64,000 nucleotides of DNA. Origin: Streptomyces spinoverrucosus. GTDB taxonomy: Bacteria > Actinomycetota > Actinomycetes > Streptomycetales > Streptomycetaceae. Both the position numbers and the translations under genes were made by a program. Position 1 is the first letter of the stretch; each line of letters begins with the position of its first letter. The stretch spans positions 4,910,001-4,974,000 of the forward strand of contig NZ_JADPZX010000001.1 of NCBI RefSeq assembly GCF_015712165.1, read 5' to 3'. The notes beneath the pieces are model-generated. The model searched no databases. It was not told where the DNA came from and saw only the letters and a program-made list of their open reading frames with translations. Below are positions 50,213 to 59,304 of this stretch, in pieces.

Positions 50213-50422
50213 TCACACCTCCGGGGACGCGGTGCCCCCGAGCAGTGCCGAGGCGGTCTGGAGCGTAGTGCGGACACCCACCGGCGCGGTCTTGAGGTGG
50301 CAGGTGAGGCCGAGGCGGGCCATGGCCCGGACGACTTCGCCGCTGGTGAAGTCGCGGCGGTCCTGTCCGGTGATGACCTGGCCTACTTGCTTGACCGGGT
50401 AGCGGCGGCGGCCGATGGTCAC
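50213..50422 (-). CDS. Small basic protein of unknown function
   Basis: A 69-residue frame beginning MTIGRRRYPVKQVGQVITGQDRRDFTSGEVV. The pattern of a YPVKQVGQVI strand followed by SGEVVRAMARLGLTC suggests a compact folded domain, but I do not recognise a family. The frame is open further upstream (ending in FTEKGVTAEPVAGDS), so the true start may lie within the CBS gene region. It follows the CBS-domain gene by four bases and precedes the 42-bp palindrome. Confidence 0.5.
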   Translation of the reverse strand: MTIGRRRYPVKQVGQVITGQDRRDFTSGEVVRAMARLGLTCHLKTAPVGVRTTLQTASALLGGTASPEV

Positions 50423-50426
50423 GGAG

Positions 50427-50738
50427 TCACCCGCGACTGGCTCGGCCGTGACGCCCTTCTCTGTGAAACGGTCCGGCGAGCACGTCCCGCAGACGGACCC
50501 GGTCCGTGTAGGTGGGGCTGTCGCGGAGTACGGCGAGCCGGGCCAGGGTGATCAGGCCCACGCTCTGGTCGTCCCCGTCGCAGAGGACGAGGTGATCGAC
50601 ACGGGCACCGGCCATGAGGGACAGAGCGACTTCGACCGTCATGTCGTCACGGACCCGAGGTCCGGACACGTCCCTGTCGTCGACCACCGCCCTGGGGGAG
50701 GGATCTGCTACCTGGTGCTGCGCCTGAGCCGGCGTCAT
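50427..50738 (-). CDS. Single-CBS-domain protein, possibly truncated
   Basis: A 103-residue protein with one CBS motif: VRDDMTVEVALSLMAGARVDHLVLCDGDDQSVGLITLARLAVLRDSP. Streptomyces homologues that I recall continue after RVRLRD into a second CBS domain; here the frame ends soon in a basic tail (FHREGRHGRASRG), so the second domain has been lost or shifted out of frame. CBS domains bind adenine nucleotides. It lies between the DEAD-box helicase and the small gene, all on the minus strand. Confidence 0.65.
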   Translation of the reverse strand: MTPAQAQHQVADPSPRAVVDDRDVSGPRVRDDMTVEVALSLMAGARVDHLVLCDGDDQSVGLITLARLAVLRDSPTYTDRVRLRDVLAGPFHREGRHGRASRG

Positions 50739-50783
50739 AGGTGCCTCCTACCGGAAAGGGATGGGCTGGTGATCACGGCGGCT

Positions 50784-52277
50784 CTAGGCGGCCGAGCCGA
50801 AGCCGGTACGCCGCTGCGCCCCGCGGCGTGCCGCTTCTCCCACGGGCCGGCCCTGGCCCGCGCGGCCCCGGCGACCGCGACGGCCCTGGGACGAAGAAGA
50901 CGCGGGGCGGGGACGTTCCACGGCCGGTGCGGTGATGACGACCGGGACACCGGAAGGGGCCCGGGCACCTGTGATGCGACTCAGCTCCGCCTCGCCCGAA
51001 CGTACCTGGGCGATCCGGGGGGTGATGCCCGCCGAGGCCATCAGCCGGCTCATACCACGACGCTGATCAGGGGTCACCAGGGTGACGACGCTGCCGGATT
51101 CGCCGGCGCGGGCCGTGCGACCGCCGCGGTGGAGGTAGTCCTTGTGGTCACTGGGCGGATCCACGTTGACGACCAGGTCGAGGTTGTCGACGTGGATCCC
51201 GCGCGCCGCGACGTTCGTCGCCACCAGGACCGTCACATGCCCGCTCTTGAACTGGGCCAGGGTCCGCGTGCGCTGCGGCTGGGACTTGCCACCGTGCAGG
51301 GCCGCGGCGCGGACACCGCTGCTCAGCAGGTGCTTGGTCAGCAGGTCCACCGCGTGCTTGGTGTCGAGGAACATGATCACTCGACCGTCTCGCGCCGCGA
51401 TCTCGGTGGTCGTCCGATGCTTGTCCGCGTCGTGCACATGGAGGACGTGGTGCTCCATCGTGGTGACGGCGCCCGCCGACGGGTCGACGGAGTGGACGAC
51501 CGGGTCCGTCAGGTAGCGGCGGACCAGCAGGTCGACGTTGCGGTCCAGGGTGGCCGAGAAGAGCATCCGCTGCCCGTCGGGACGCACCTGGTCGAGCAAG
51601 GCGGTGACCTGGGGCATGAAGCCCATGTCGGCCATTTGGTCGGCCTCGTCGAGGACCGTGATGTCGACGGCGTCCAGTCGGCAGGCGCCCCGGTCGATGA
51701 GGTCTTTGAGCCGCCCGGGCGTCGCGACGACCACCTCGGCCCCGGCGCGTAGCGCACCGGCCTGCCTGCCGATCGACATCCCGCCGACGACGGTGGCCAG
51801 CCGCAGGCTCACGGACCGGGCGTACGGGGTGAGCGCGTCGGTGACCTGCTGGGCGAGCTCGCGGGTGGGGACGAGGACGAGGGCGAGCGGCTGCCGTGGC
51901 TCGGCACGCCGCTCCGCTGTACGGGCCAGTACGGCGAGGCCGAAGGCGAGGGTCTTGCCCGAACCGGTGCGGCCACGGCCGAGTACGTCACGACCGGCCA
52001 GGGAGTTCGGCAGGGTCGCCGCCTGGATCGGGAACGGTACGGTCACGCCTTCGCGGCCGAGCGTGGCCAACAGCCGTGCGGGCATGGCGAGATCGGCGAA
52101 CGCCCCGACGGCCGGCAGCGCGGGCGTGATCGTCTTCGGCGGCGCGAACTCGCCCTGCACGGCCCGTCCGGTCTGTCGATTTCCGTAGCCCTTGGAACGG
52201 CGGGTACCACCGGAGCGGTTGGCGCCGGCGCCCCCTCCGAAGCGGTCGTATGCGCGGGATGTGTGGGCACGCTTCAT
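50784..52277 (-). CDS. DEAD-box RNA helicase
   Basis: A 497-residue DEAD-box helicase. A Gly/Arg-rich start (residues 1-40) is followed by the Q motif (FPIQAATLP), motif I GRGRTGSGKT, PTRELAQQ, ATPGRLKDLI, motif II VLDEADQM, SAT, the second-domain segment MFLDTKHAVDLL, VATNVAARGIHV and motif VI HRGGRTARAGE. The C-terminal tail is rich in Arg and Gly, as in RNA-binding helicases that work in the cold. It lies behind a cold-shock protein gene. Start ATG 52277. Confidence 0.95.
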   Translation of the reverse strand: MKRAHTSRAYDRFGGGAGANRSGGTRRSKGYGNRQTGRAVQGEFAPPKTITPALPAVGAFADLAMPARLLATLGREGVTVPFPIQAATLPNSLAGRDVLGRGRTGSGKTLAFGLAVLARTAERRAEPRQPLALVLVPTRELAQQVTDALTPYARSVSLRLATVVGGMSIGRQAGALRAGAEVVVATPGRLKDLIDRGACRLDAVDITVLDEADQMADMGFMPQVTALLDQVRPDGQRMLFSATLDRNVDLLVRRYLTDPVVHSVDPSAGAVTTMEHHVLHVHDADKHRTTTEIAARDGRVIMFLDTKHAVDLLTKHLLSSGVRAAALHGGKSQPQRTRTLAQFKSGHVTVLVATNVAARGIHVDNLDLVVNVDPPSDHKDYLHRGGRTARAGESGSVVTLVTPDQRRGMSRLMASAGITPRIAQVRSGEAELSRITGARAPSGVPVVITAPAVERPRPASSSSQGRRGRRGRAGQGRPVGEAARRGAQRRTGFGSAA

Positions 52278-52449
52278 GCGGAACCTTCCTTGACGAGGCG
52301 CGTAGCAAGGAATTCCCGCAGCAGATGAGCGGCGCAGAGAATCTCGAAACGAGCCGAAAACGATGTCGGGGCGAGTCGGACCGACGGGGTACGTGTCACC
52401 GGTCGGTCATGCGGTGGAGCCTTCCCGTCTCGTGCCCTGAAATGCAGCG

Positions 52450-52486
52450 AGCTGGGGCCCGCACCCCAGAGGTGCGGGCCCCAGCT
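52450..52486 (-). terminator. Terminator between cold-shock gene and helicase gene
   Basis: A perfect 16-bp stem with a 5-base loop (CCAGA); the arm begins AGCTGGGGCCCGCACC. It starts 25 bases after the cold-shock stop codon and lies about 170 bases before the helicase start. Confidence 0.82.
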
Positions 52487-52510
52487 GCGAAGTATGCGTC
52501 GGCGCCGGTG

Positions 52511-52714
52511 TCAGGCGGGAACGATGTTCTCGGCCGTCGGGCCCTTCTGGCCCTGCGCGATGTCGAACGACACCTTCTGGCCTTCCAGCAGCTCGCGGAA
52601 GCCCTGGGTGGCGATGTTCGAGTAGTGGGCGAAGACGTCGGCGCCGCCACCGTCCTGCTCGATGAAGCCGAAGCCCTTTTCCGCGTTGAACCACTTCACG
52701 GTGCCAGTAGCCAT
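52511..52714 (-). CDS. Cold-shock-domain protein
   Basis: A 67-residue single-domain nucleic acid chaperone: [20 protein letters not shown] with RNP1 KGFGFI, then RNP2 VFAHY and the C-terminal [11 protein letters not shown]. It binds single-stranded RNA and DNA. GAAGGAG is nine bases before the ATG, and a long leader precedes it, which is usual for temperature-regulated cold-shock genes. Downstream are a strong terminator and the DEAD-box helicase gene. Confidence 0.96.
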   Translation of the reverse strand: MATGTVKWFNAEKGFGFIEQDGGGADVFAHYSNIATQGFRELLEGQKVSFDIAQGQKGPTAENIVPA

Positions 52715-53178
52715 GTCATTTCTCCTTCGGAGACGGTGTCAGGAATGCGCCCTGTGCGAATTCCGTGTCGCCGTGATGATTACCCCGTCGGAAATGAACC
52801 TTCTGGCAACCACACCTGCAACTGAGATCGACAGTAGCACGGTGCGATCGGCCCTGCACGGTCGATAATTCCACTCCGGCCGACCGTCGAGGAATACTCG
52901 CCATGCCCCGCACCTATTTCTCATGCCACGGATACAGATATTGCTCTCCACAGGTGCGGCGTTTACTGCCGTGCACTTCTGCCCACAGCCCTATGACGTC
53001 CGTCGACGGGAGATATGCCGCTGCCACCGTCGTCAGCGGATGGCGCAACGGTGAACGTGCTGAGACTCCACTACCGCGATGAAGGTCACATCCCCGGCGA
53101 AGAGCGCGACGGCCGGTGGTCACAAGGTAGTCGGACGTGACCGCCCGCACCCGCGCAGCACGTCGGCTACCCCCGAGT
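52715..53178. other. Cold-shock leader and gene-free spacer
   Basis: No gene is evident in these 464 bases. The part next to 52715 should be the promoter and leader of the cold-shock gene; it is richer in A and T than the surroundings. Confidence 0.4.
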
Positions 53179-53232
53179 GGTAATGCGTGGTGCCCCCGGC
53201 AGGATTCGAACCTGCGACACCCGCTTCAGGAG
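53179..53232 (-). repeat. Partial tRNA-Arg duplicate (att-like direct repeat, left)
   Basis: It matches 59293-59346 at 52 of 54 positions, covering the anticodon loop, variable region, T-arm and acceptor 3' strand, plus 12 bases beyond the tRNA. Beyond 53232 the similarity ends at once, so the 5' half of the tRNA is absent and the copy cannot function as a tRNA. Confidence 0.88.
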
Positions 53233-53257
53233 TGGAACGCAATTCATGATCAAAGGT

Positions 53258-53473
53258 GTGGGGTCCCGTGACTCGAGCGCTCGCCCGCAAGGGGGTCTCC
53301 AGGGGCACCGGCCCGTGGTAGCGCATCCGGAGTGAGATGGTCATGCCCGGATCGCACCGTCCCACGAAGCCGCCGTCAGCCGGAGTCGCCCGCATCGGCG
53401 GCGCGAGCGGGCTGCCGGCGCCGGTGACGGGACCGTACATCCGCACTCCGCCCGGGAACTCGTTCGCCTCGGG
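53258..53473 (-). pseudogene. Hotdog thioesterase remnant
   Basis: The frame reads EFPGGVRMYGPVTGAGSP, ADGGFVGRCD and PGMTISLRMRYHGPVPLETP. These look like the start and a later strand of a PaaI-like acyl-CoA thioesterase. The central helix with the active site, normally between these segments, is missing, and the C-terminus ends near the tRNA duplicate. It is a decayed gene at the element's edge. Family assignment is by pattern only. Confidence 0.5.
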
Positions 53474-53477
53474 CTTC

Positions 53478-54407
53478 TCAGCCGGTTGGCGGCGGTGGCC
53501 GGTGCGGCACGTCGAAACGGGAGGCCGGCGCATTGCCCCATCGTGCAGAGAGGCGTGGCACATGGTCCACCCACGCCATGTCGGCCGTCGTGATGAGCGA
53601 CTGCCCGGCCACGGTCGCGGGGGTCACACCGGTGAACGCCACGACGTCCCGGTGCAGATGCGACTGGTCGGCGTAGCCGCAGTCGGCCGCGACCCTGGCC
53701 GCCTCCTGGCCCCCGGCCAGGCGGGTGGCGGCCCAGTCGAAGCGGACGAGCTTCACGGCGCGCTTGGGCGGCAGGCCGAGCTGCGCGTGGAAGCGGGACC
53801 ACAGGCGCTTGCGGCTCCAGCCCAGCTCGTCGGCCAGCTCCTCGACCCGCACCTGGCCGTGCTCGGCGACGATACGGTCCCAGGCCCAGGCCAGCTCCGG
53901 CTCGATGGCGGGCCCCGCGGCGGTCAGTCGGGCGAGGAACGCTTCGACGAGTGCGAATCGTTCCTCCCACGAGGCGGCCTGGGCCAGCTGCTCGCGCAGC
54001 CGGGTTGCCCGCCGCTCTCCCCACAGGTCGTCCAGGGCCACCACGGAGTTCTCCAGATCGGCGGGGCCCACGCCCAGCACGGCGCGCGCGATGGCGGGGG
54101 ACAGGCGCACCTGCATCCACTCGACGTTCGCGGCCCGCACCCGCGCCGCACCGCCGACGCCGAACCCGAGCCCGGTGACAATGCTGCCGCGGTGCTGCCG
54201 CCCCGTCGCCTCGTCGATGCCGAGCGCCGCCTCGCCGCAGGCCAGCGCCAGCGTCAGCACGGGATGCGGGTCGAGCCGGTGGTCGACCGGAGCCGGGCCG
54301 CGGTCGCGCAGCCCCGCCAGGACGACGCCGGGTACGCGCCCGGGCCGGGCCGGGCGCGTGACCTGCCACACGGGGGCAACGACACGCTGGCGCACGGCAG
54401 TTGACAT
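53478..54407 (-). CDS. AraC-family transcriptional regulator
   Basis: A 309-residue regulator. The N-terminal 150 residues form a ligand or dimerisation domain. The C-terminal AraC domain holds VRVEELADELGWSRKRLWSRFHAQLGLPPKRAVKLVRFDWAATRL and the second helix-turn-helix VAADCGYADQSHLHRDVVAFTGVTPA. It is divergent from two ABC transporter genes, the same layout as ybtA and ybtPQ in the yersiniabactin locus, so it probably controls them in response to a ligand such as a siderophore. Only 76 bases separate the start codons. Confidence 0.9.
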   Translation of the reverse strand: MSTAVRQRVVAPVWQVTRPARPGRVPGVVLAGLRDRGPAPVDHRLDPHPVLTLALACGEAALGIDEATGRQHRGSIVTGLGFGVGGAARVRAANVEWMQVRLSPAIARAVLGVGPADLENSVVALDDLWGERRATRLREQLAQAASWEERFALVEAFLARLTAAGPAIEPELAWAWDRIVAEHGQVRVEELADELGWSRKRLWSRFHAQLGLPPKRAVKLVRFDWAATRLAGGQEAARVAADCGYADQSHLHRDVVAFTGVTPATVAGQSLITTADMAWVDHVPRLSARWGNAPASRFDVPHRPPPPTG

Positions 54408-54483
54408 GCCTCCATGCTACGGGCCCGCCCGGACGGAACATTTCTCCAATCCAGCGGGCCGCAGACGCGGCGAAGGTGAGCGC

Positions 54484-56298
54484 ATGACTTCCACCGGAAC
54501 CACCGCGCCACCACCACCGGGCGTGGCCCGTCTGTTGCGCCCGTACGCGGGCGGCTTCGCCGTCGTCGTCGTCCTGCAGGTCATCGGCGCTGTCGCCGGC
54601 CTGGCGCCGCTCCTCGCGGTCGTCGAGCTCGGCCGTACGCTGCTGGCGCCGGGGCCGGCCGACGAAGGGCACGTGCGAGGCGTCGTGCTCGCGGGCGCGG
54701 CAGGGCTGCTCGTACGGCTGCTGTTCGCGGCCGCCTCGTCCGGCGTCGGACACCTCCTCGACACCCGGGTGCAACTGTCGCTGCGCCGGCAACTCGCCGC
54801 GCGGCTGGGGCGGGTGCCGATCGGCCGGCTGGCGCGGCGGCGGGGCGGGGAGCTGGCGAAGCTGGTGGGTGAGGACGTCAGCGCCGTGCACCCGCTCATC
54901 GCGCACACGCCGGGCGAGCTGATCTCCGCCTTCGTGGTGCCGCTGGTCTCGCTCGGGTACCTCCTCACCGTGGACTGGCGGCTGACGCTGATCACGCTGA
55001 TCCCCGTGCTGCTGGCGGTCGCGCTGGTGCCGCTGATGATGACCCCTGCGCGGCTGCGCGAGCAGAAGGAGTTCGACGCCGCGATGGGGCGGATCTCGGC
55101 GTCGGTGGTCGAGTTCGTGCAGGGCATCGCGGTGGTGAAGGCGTTCGGCGGGTCGGAGCGGGCGCACGGCAAGTTCCGTACCGCGGTGGGCGACTTCACC
55201 CGGAGCTTCTACCGGATGGTGCGCGGTCTTTCCGGGGTCGCCGCCGGGATGCAGGTGGCGCTGTCGCCGCCGTTCGTGCTGCTGGCGGTGCTGGTCGGCG
55301 GCGCGTACCGGATCACCGGAGGCGGGCTCGCCCCGGCGGACCTGCTGCCTTTCATGCTTCTCGGCCTCGGGCTGACCGCGCCCGTGGCCGCGCTCGGGCA
55401 CGGCTTCGACGACCTGCAGGCCGCGCGACGCGCCGTCGGCCGCATCCGGGACGTACTCGCCGAGCCGTCGCTGCCCGAGCCCGTACGGCCGGTGGCGCCC
55501 GAGGGACACCGGGTGGAGCTGCGGGACGTCCGCTTCGGATACTTCGGGTACGAGGGTGCCGCGGCCGGGCGCGAGGTGCTGCGCGGTGTCGACCTGGTGC
55601 TGGAGCCGGGGACGATCACGGCCGTGGTCGGGCCGTCCGGCAGCGGCAAGTCCACGCTGGTGCAGTTGCTGCCGCGGTTCTACGACCCGACGCACGGCTC
55701 CGTGCTCCTCGGCGGCGTCGACCTGCGTGAGGTGGGCAGCCAGGAGCTGTACCGGCGGGTGTCCTTCGTCTTCCAGGACGTCCGGCTGCTGCGCGCCTCG
55801 GTCGCGGACAACATCGCCCTCGCCGTCCCGCACGCCGACCGCGACGCCGTTGTCCGCGCCGCCCGCCGGGCGAGCATCCACGACCGCGTTCTCGAACTGC
55901 CCCGCGGCTACGACTCGGTGATCGGCGAGGACGCCCGCCTCTCGGGCGGCGAGGCGCAGCGCATCTCGATCGCCCGCGCCCTGCTCGCGGACGCCCCCGT
56001 CCTGGTCCTCGACGAGGCCACCGCCTTCGCCGACCCGCAGACCGAGCGGGCGGTGCGCGAGGCGCTGGCGCAGACCCGGGAGAAGCGGACGACGCTGGTC
56101 ATCGCCCACCGCCTGGAGACGATCGCCGACGCCGACACCGTCGTGATGCTGCGCGACGGCGAGATCGTGGAGCGGGGCACGACCGCGGAACTCCTCGCGC
56201 GGAACGGCGCATTCGCCGAATTCTGGAAGATCCACGCCGGTGCCGTGGAAGCCGGTGCCGTGGAAGCCGGTGTCGTGGAAGGGGAAGAGGCCCGATGA
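54484..56298 (+). CDS. ABC half-transporter (membrane plus ATPase), YbtP/IrtA-like
   Basis: A 604-residue exporter-fold half-transporter: six membrane helices in residues 1-310, then the ATPase with Walker A GPSGSGKST, signature LSGGEAQR and Walker B VLVLDEATA. A 15-base DNA unit GTGGAAGCCGGTGCC is repeated near the end (56240-56281) and encodes VEAGA repeats. Paired half-transporters of this fold next to an AraC gene are often siderophore importers (YbtPQ, IrtAB), but export cannot be excluded. GAAGGTGAG precedes the ATG. It overlaps the next gene by ATGA. Confidence 0.88.
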   Translation: MTSTGTTAPPPPGVARLLRPYAGGFAVVVVLQVIGAVAGLAPLLAVVELGRTLLAPGPADEGHVRGVVLAGAAGLLVRLLFAAASSGVGHLLDTRVQLSLRRQLAARLGRVPIGRLARRRGGELAKLVGEDVSAVHPLIAHTPGELISAFVVPLVSLGYLLTVDWRLTLITLIPVLLAVALVPLMMTPARLREQKEFDAAMGRISASVVEFVQGIAVVKAFGGSERAHGKFRTAVGDFTRSFYRMVRGLSGVAAGMQVALSPPFVLLAVLVGGAYRITGGGLAPADLLPFMLLGLGLTAPVAALGHGFDDLQAARRAVGRIRDVLAEPSLPEPVRPVAPEGHRVELRDVRFGYFGYEGAAAGREVLRGVDLVLEPGTITAVVGPSGSGKSTLVQLLPRFYDPTHGSVLLGGVDLREVGSQELYRRVSFVFQDVRLLRASVADNIALAVPHADRDAVVRAARRASIHDRVLELPRGYDSVIGEDARLSGGEAQRISIARALLADAPVLVLDEATAFADPQTERAVREALAQTREKRTTLVIAHRLETIADADTVVMLRDGEIVERGTTAELLARNGAFAEFWKIHAGAVEAGAVEAGVVEGEEAR

Positions 56299-58010
56299 TC
56301 AGCACACTGCTGCGTGTGCTCGGCCACGAGTACGCCGGGCCGGTGCGCCGCACCGTCGCCCTGATGACGGCGGCCGCGCTCGCCGAGGGACTGTCGTACG
56401 CCCTGCTGGTGCCCGTGCTGCGCGCGCTCTTCGGCAGTACACCTGAGGACGCCCGGCCCTGGCTGGCCGCCTTCGGCGCGGCGGTCGCGGTCTATGCGGT
56501 GCTGCGGTACGTCAGCGACCGCTCCGGTTTCCGCGTGGGCACGACGATGCTGCACGGCATGTACGAGCGCCTCGGCGAACACCTCGCCCGGTTGCCCATC
56601 GGCTGGTATCAACCCGGCCGCACCGGCGAGGTGTCCGTCCTCGCCGGCCAGGGCGTGTTGCAGGCGATGAGCGTGATCGCGCACCTGCTGGCGCCGTTCA
56701 TCTCCGCCTGTGTGACGCCGCTGACGATCGTCGCCGTGATGCTCGCCTTCAACTGGCAGCTGGGACTTGCCGGCCTGGCCGCTGTGCCGTTGGTAGCCGC
56801 GGTCCAGCAGCGCACGGCCCGCGCGACGACGGCTACCGACACGGAGCGCGTGGAACGCGAGCGCGAGGCCACCGGCCGCGTCATCGAGTACCTCCAGGCC
56901 CAGCCGGTGCTGCGCGCCGGCGGCCGCACCGGCGAGCGCTTCGGTTTGCTGGACGACTCCCTGAAGGAACTGAGCCGCGCCTCGCGTCGCTCCACCCTTT
57001 CGGCGCTGCCAGGTGTGCTGGGCCTTGCGGTCACCGTGCAGGCGGTGTTCACCGCGCTGCTCGCACTCGGTGCGTACCTCGCCCTCGGCGGGGACATCGG
57101 CGCGGCCGAGGTGCTCGCGGTCCTGGTGCTCGCCGCCCGCTGCGCCGACCCGCTGCTGTCCCTCGCCGAGATGAGCGGTGGCATCCGCGCCGCCCGCGCC
57201 GAACTCACCCGCCTCGACGACGTCCTCACCACCAAGCCGCTGCCGGAGCCGCGCGCGCCGCGGGAACCGTCCTGCCACGACATCGAGTTCGACGCGGTCA
57301 CCTTCCGGCACGGCGACCGCACGGTCGCCGACGGTGTGACGCTGTCCGTACCCGAGGGCCGGCGGCTGGCCGTCGTCGGGCCGTCGGGCGCGGGCAAGAC
57401 GACCTTGCTGCACCTGCTGGCCCGCTTCTACGACGTCGACGCGGGCGCGGTGCGGATCGGCGGCGTGGACGTACGGGAGATGGACAGCGCGGCGCTGATG
57501 GCGCGGATCGCCATCGTCTTCCAGGACGTCTACCTGTTCGACGGCACGATCGAGGAGAACGTGCGCCTCGGCCGCCCGGACGCCACCGACGCCGAGGTAC
57601 GGGCCGCGGCCGCCGCGGCCCGTCTCGACGAGGTGCTCGAGCGGCTGCCCGGCGGCTGGTCGGCGGACGTCGGTGAGGGCGGGGCGCTGCTGTCGGGCGG
57701 CGAGCGGCAGCGCGTCTCCATCGCCCGCGCGCTGCTGAAGGACGCGCCGATCGTGCTGCTCGACGAGGTCACTTCGGCCCTGGACCCGGTGAACGAGGCG
57801 GCCGTGCACGCCGGCATCGAGGAGCTGATGGCGGGCCGGACCGTGGTGATGGTGGCGCACCGCATGGGGACCGTGCGCCGGGCCGACCGCGTCGCGTTCC
57901 TGGACGCCGGGCGGGTGGTCGAACAGGGCAGCCACGAGGAGTTGCTGCGACGCGCCGGCCGCTACGCCGCGTACTGGGACCTGTCCCGGGCCGGGGCGGC
58001 ACGGGACTGA
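56295..58010 (+). CDS. ABC half-transporter (membrane plus ATPase), YbtQ/IrtB-like
   Basis: A 571-residue half-transporter. Six helices lie in residues 1-310 (for example APFISACVTPLTIVAVMLAF). The ATPase has Walker A GPSGAGKTT, Q-loop VFQDVYLFDGTIEENV, signature LSGGERQR and Walker B IVLLDEVTS. It should form a heterodimer with the preceding protein. The start overlaps the upstream stop (ATGA), so the two are made in equal amounts. See the partner for function. Confidence 0.9.
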   Translation: MISTLLRVLGHEYAGPVRRTVALMTAAALAEGLSYALLVPVLRALFGSTPEDARPWLAAFGAAVAVYAVLRYVSDRSGFRVGTTMLHGMYERLGEHLARLPIGWYQPGRTGEVSVLAGQGVLQAMSVIAHLLAPFISACVTPLTIVAVMLAFNWQLGLAGLAAVPLVAAVQQRTARATTATDTERVEREREATGRVIEYLQAQPVLRAGGRTGERFGLLDDSLKELSRASRRSTLSALPGVLGLAVTVQAVFTALLALGAYLALGGDIGAAEVLAVLVLAARCADPLLSLAEMSGGIRAARAELTRLDDVLTTKPLPEPRAPREPSCHDIEFDAVTFRHGDRTVADGVTLSVPEGRRLAVVGPSGAGKTTLLHLLARFYDVDAGAVRIGGVDVREMDSAALMARIAIVFQDVYLFDGTIEENVRLGRPDATDAEVRAAAAAARLDEVLERLPGGWSADVGEGGALLSGGERQRVSIARALLKDAPIVLLDEVTSALDPVNEAAVHAGIEELMAGRTVVMVAHRMGTVRRADRVAFLDAGRVVEQGSHEELLRRAGRYAAYWDLSRAGAARD

Positions 58011-58371
58011 AACGGCCGTGCAGGTTGTCGCCCCGGCCGCGCAGGGCCTCGGTGGAGAAGACGACGGAACGGCCGACGAGGAAGTCCTCGGGATCCTTCA
58101 GCGGAGATCGGGCCACGGAGCGAGGCCGCAAAGGTCAGCAGGCTGAACTGCTGCGGGCCGCACCCGGACAGCCGCACGGTCCATCGCGACAAAGGGAGGG
58201 CAAGCCGGCCCCTGTCCGCGACTGAACGGAACCGTGCTGAGACGGAAGCGGCCGACGCCCGAGCATGCACGAGGTCGAGGCATGCCAGTTCTGCGAGGCG
58301 CACACGACCTGGAGCGAACTCCGGAGCACCCACCTGCTCATGGGCCGCCCACCGGTGGCACCATCTGTGGG
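58011..58371. other. Gene-free spacer between ABC and MBL genes
   Basis: No gene can be supported in these 361 bases. A minus-strand frame includes DPEDFLVGRSVVFSTEALRG, which may be a protein fragment, but it is not recognised. Confidence 0.35.
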
Positions 58372-59175
58372 ATGCCCCCTTCCATCCAGGTCGGCCCGTA
58401 CACCGTCATCGCGCTCGCCGACGGCGCCGGCCCCTTCTTCTCCCCCAGGTCGGAGGCGTTCCCCGGCGCCACCACCGAGCAGTGGGCGGCGGCCGACGAG
58501 CTCGACCCCGGCGCGGTTGACGCCGACGGGCGCTGGCGGCTCCAGTTCCGCGCGTTCGCGATCCGCAGCGACGAGGGTGTGACGCTGGTCGACGCGGGGA
58601 TCGGCCCGGCCGACAGCCCGGCGGCTTCGTGGGCGCCCGTGCCCGGGGTGCTCCCGGCTTCGCTGGTCGATGCGGGTATCGAACCATCCGACGTGGACAC
58701 CGTGGTGCTCACGCACCTCCACACCGACCACGTGGGCTGGGCCGTCGTCGGCGGTGAGCAGACGCGGCCGTTCTTCCCGAACGCCGAGTACCTGTTGCAG
58801 CAGGCCGAACTCGACGCGATCGAGGAGGTCAACCCGCAGCTGCGTTCCTCTGTGGTCGACCCGCTCCGGAAGACCGATCAGCTACGGCTGCTCGACGGCG
58901 ACACCCCGCTGCGCAGCGGCGAGCGCGTGCTCGCCACGCCCGGTCACACGCCCGGGCACCAGAGCGTGCTCGTCGCGTCCGGCCGCGAACTGGTTGCCGT
59001 CACCGGTGACCTGCTCGTGCACGCGATCCAGCTGCTCCACCCCGAACTCGCCTACGCTCACGAGATGGACCCTGAGCAGGCAAGGGCCTCAAGGGAACAG
59101 GTGCTCCACAGCCGGGCCGGCGGCACCCTCTACCTCGCGACCCCACACCTGACCGAGCCGTTCATCGCCCGCTGA
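58372..59175 (+). CDS. Metallo-beta-lactamase-fold hydrolase
   Basis: A 267-residue MBL-fold protein. The zinc motif is THLHTDHVG (about residues 113-121), followed by GHTPGHQSV and VTGDLLVH with the bridging Asp, and a C-terminal ATPHL His. The family includes lactonases, glyoxalases and other hydrolases. No signal peptide. The start ATG 58372 has no ribosome site, so translation may be leaderless or the start may be mis-set. It is the last gene before the terminators and the tRNA. Confidence 0.85.
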   Translation: MPPSIQVGPYTVIALADGAGPFFSPRSEAFPGATTEQWAAADELDPGAVDADGRWRLQFRAFAIRSDEGVTLVDAGIGPADSPAASWAPVPGVLPASLVDAGIEPSDVDTVVLTHLHTDHVGWAVVGGEQTRPFFPNAEYLLQQAELDAIEEVNPQLRSSVVDPLRKTDQLRLLDGDTPLRSGERVLATPGHTPGHQSVLVASGRELVAVTGDLLVHAIQLLHPELAYAHEMDPEQARASREQVLHSRAGGTLYLATPHLTEPFIAR

Positions 59176-59225
59176 CCTCGCCGATGCCCCGGAGGCGTAC
59201 TGCTGGCGCACACCGCTCACGCAAA

Positions 59226-59252
59226 CGGCCTCGGACGAGGAGCCCGAGGCCG
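59226..59252 (+). terminator. Terminator after the MBL gene
   Basis: CGGCCTCGG (59226-59234) pairs with CCGAGGCCG (59244-59252) around a 9-base loop, 50 bases past the stop codon. Confidence 0.7.
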
Positions 59253-59265
59253 AGTAGAAGCCCTC

Positions 59266-59285
59266 CCTGGGGGAGAAACCCCAGG
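59266..59285 (-). terminator. tRNA terminator hairpin
   Basis: CCTGGGG (59266-59272) pairs with CCCCAGG (59279-59285), 19 bases beyond the 3' end of the tRNA gene. Confidence 0.55.
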
Positions 59286-59304
59286 TCAGAGCGGTAATGC
59301 GTTG

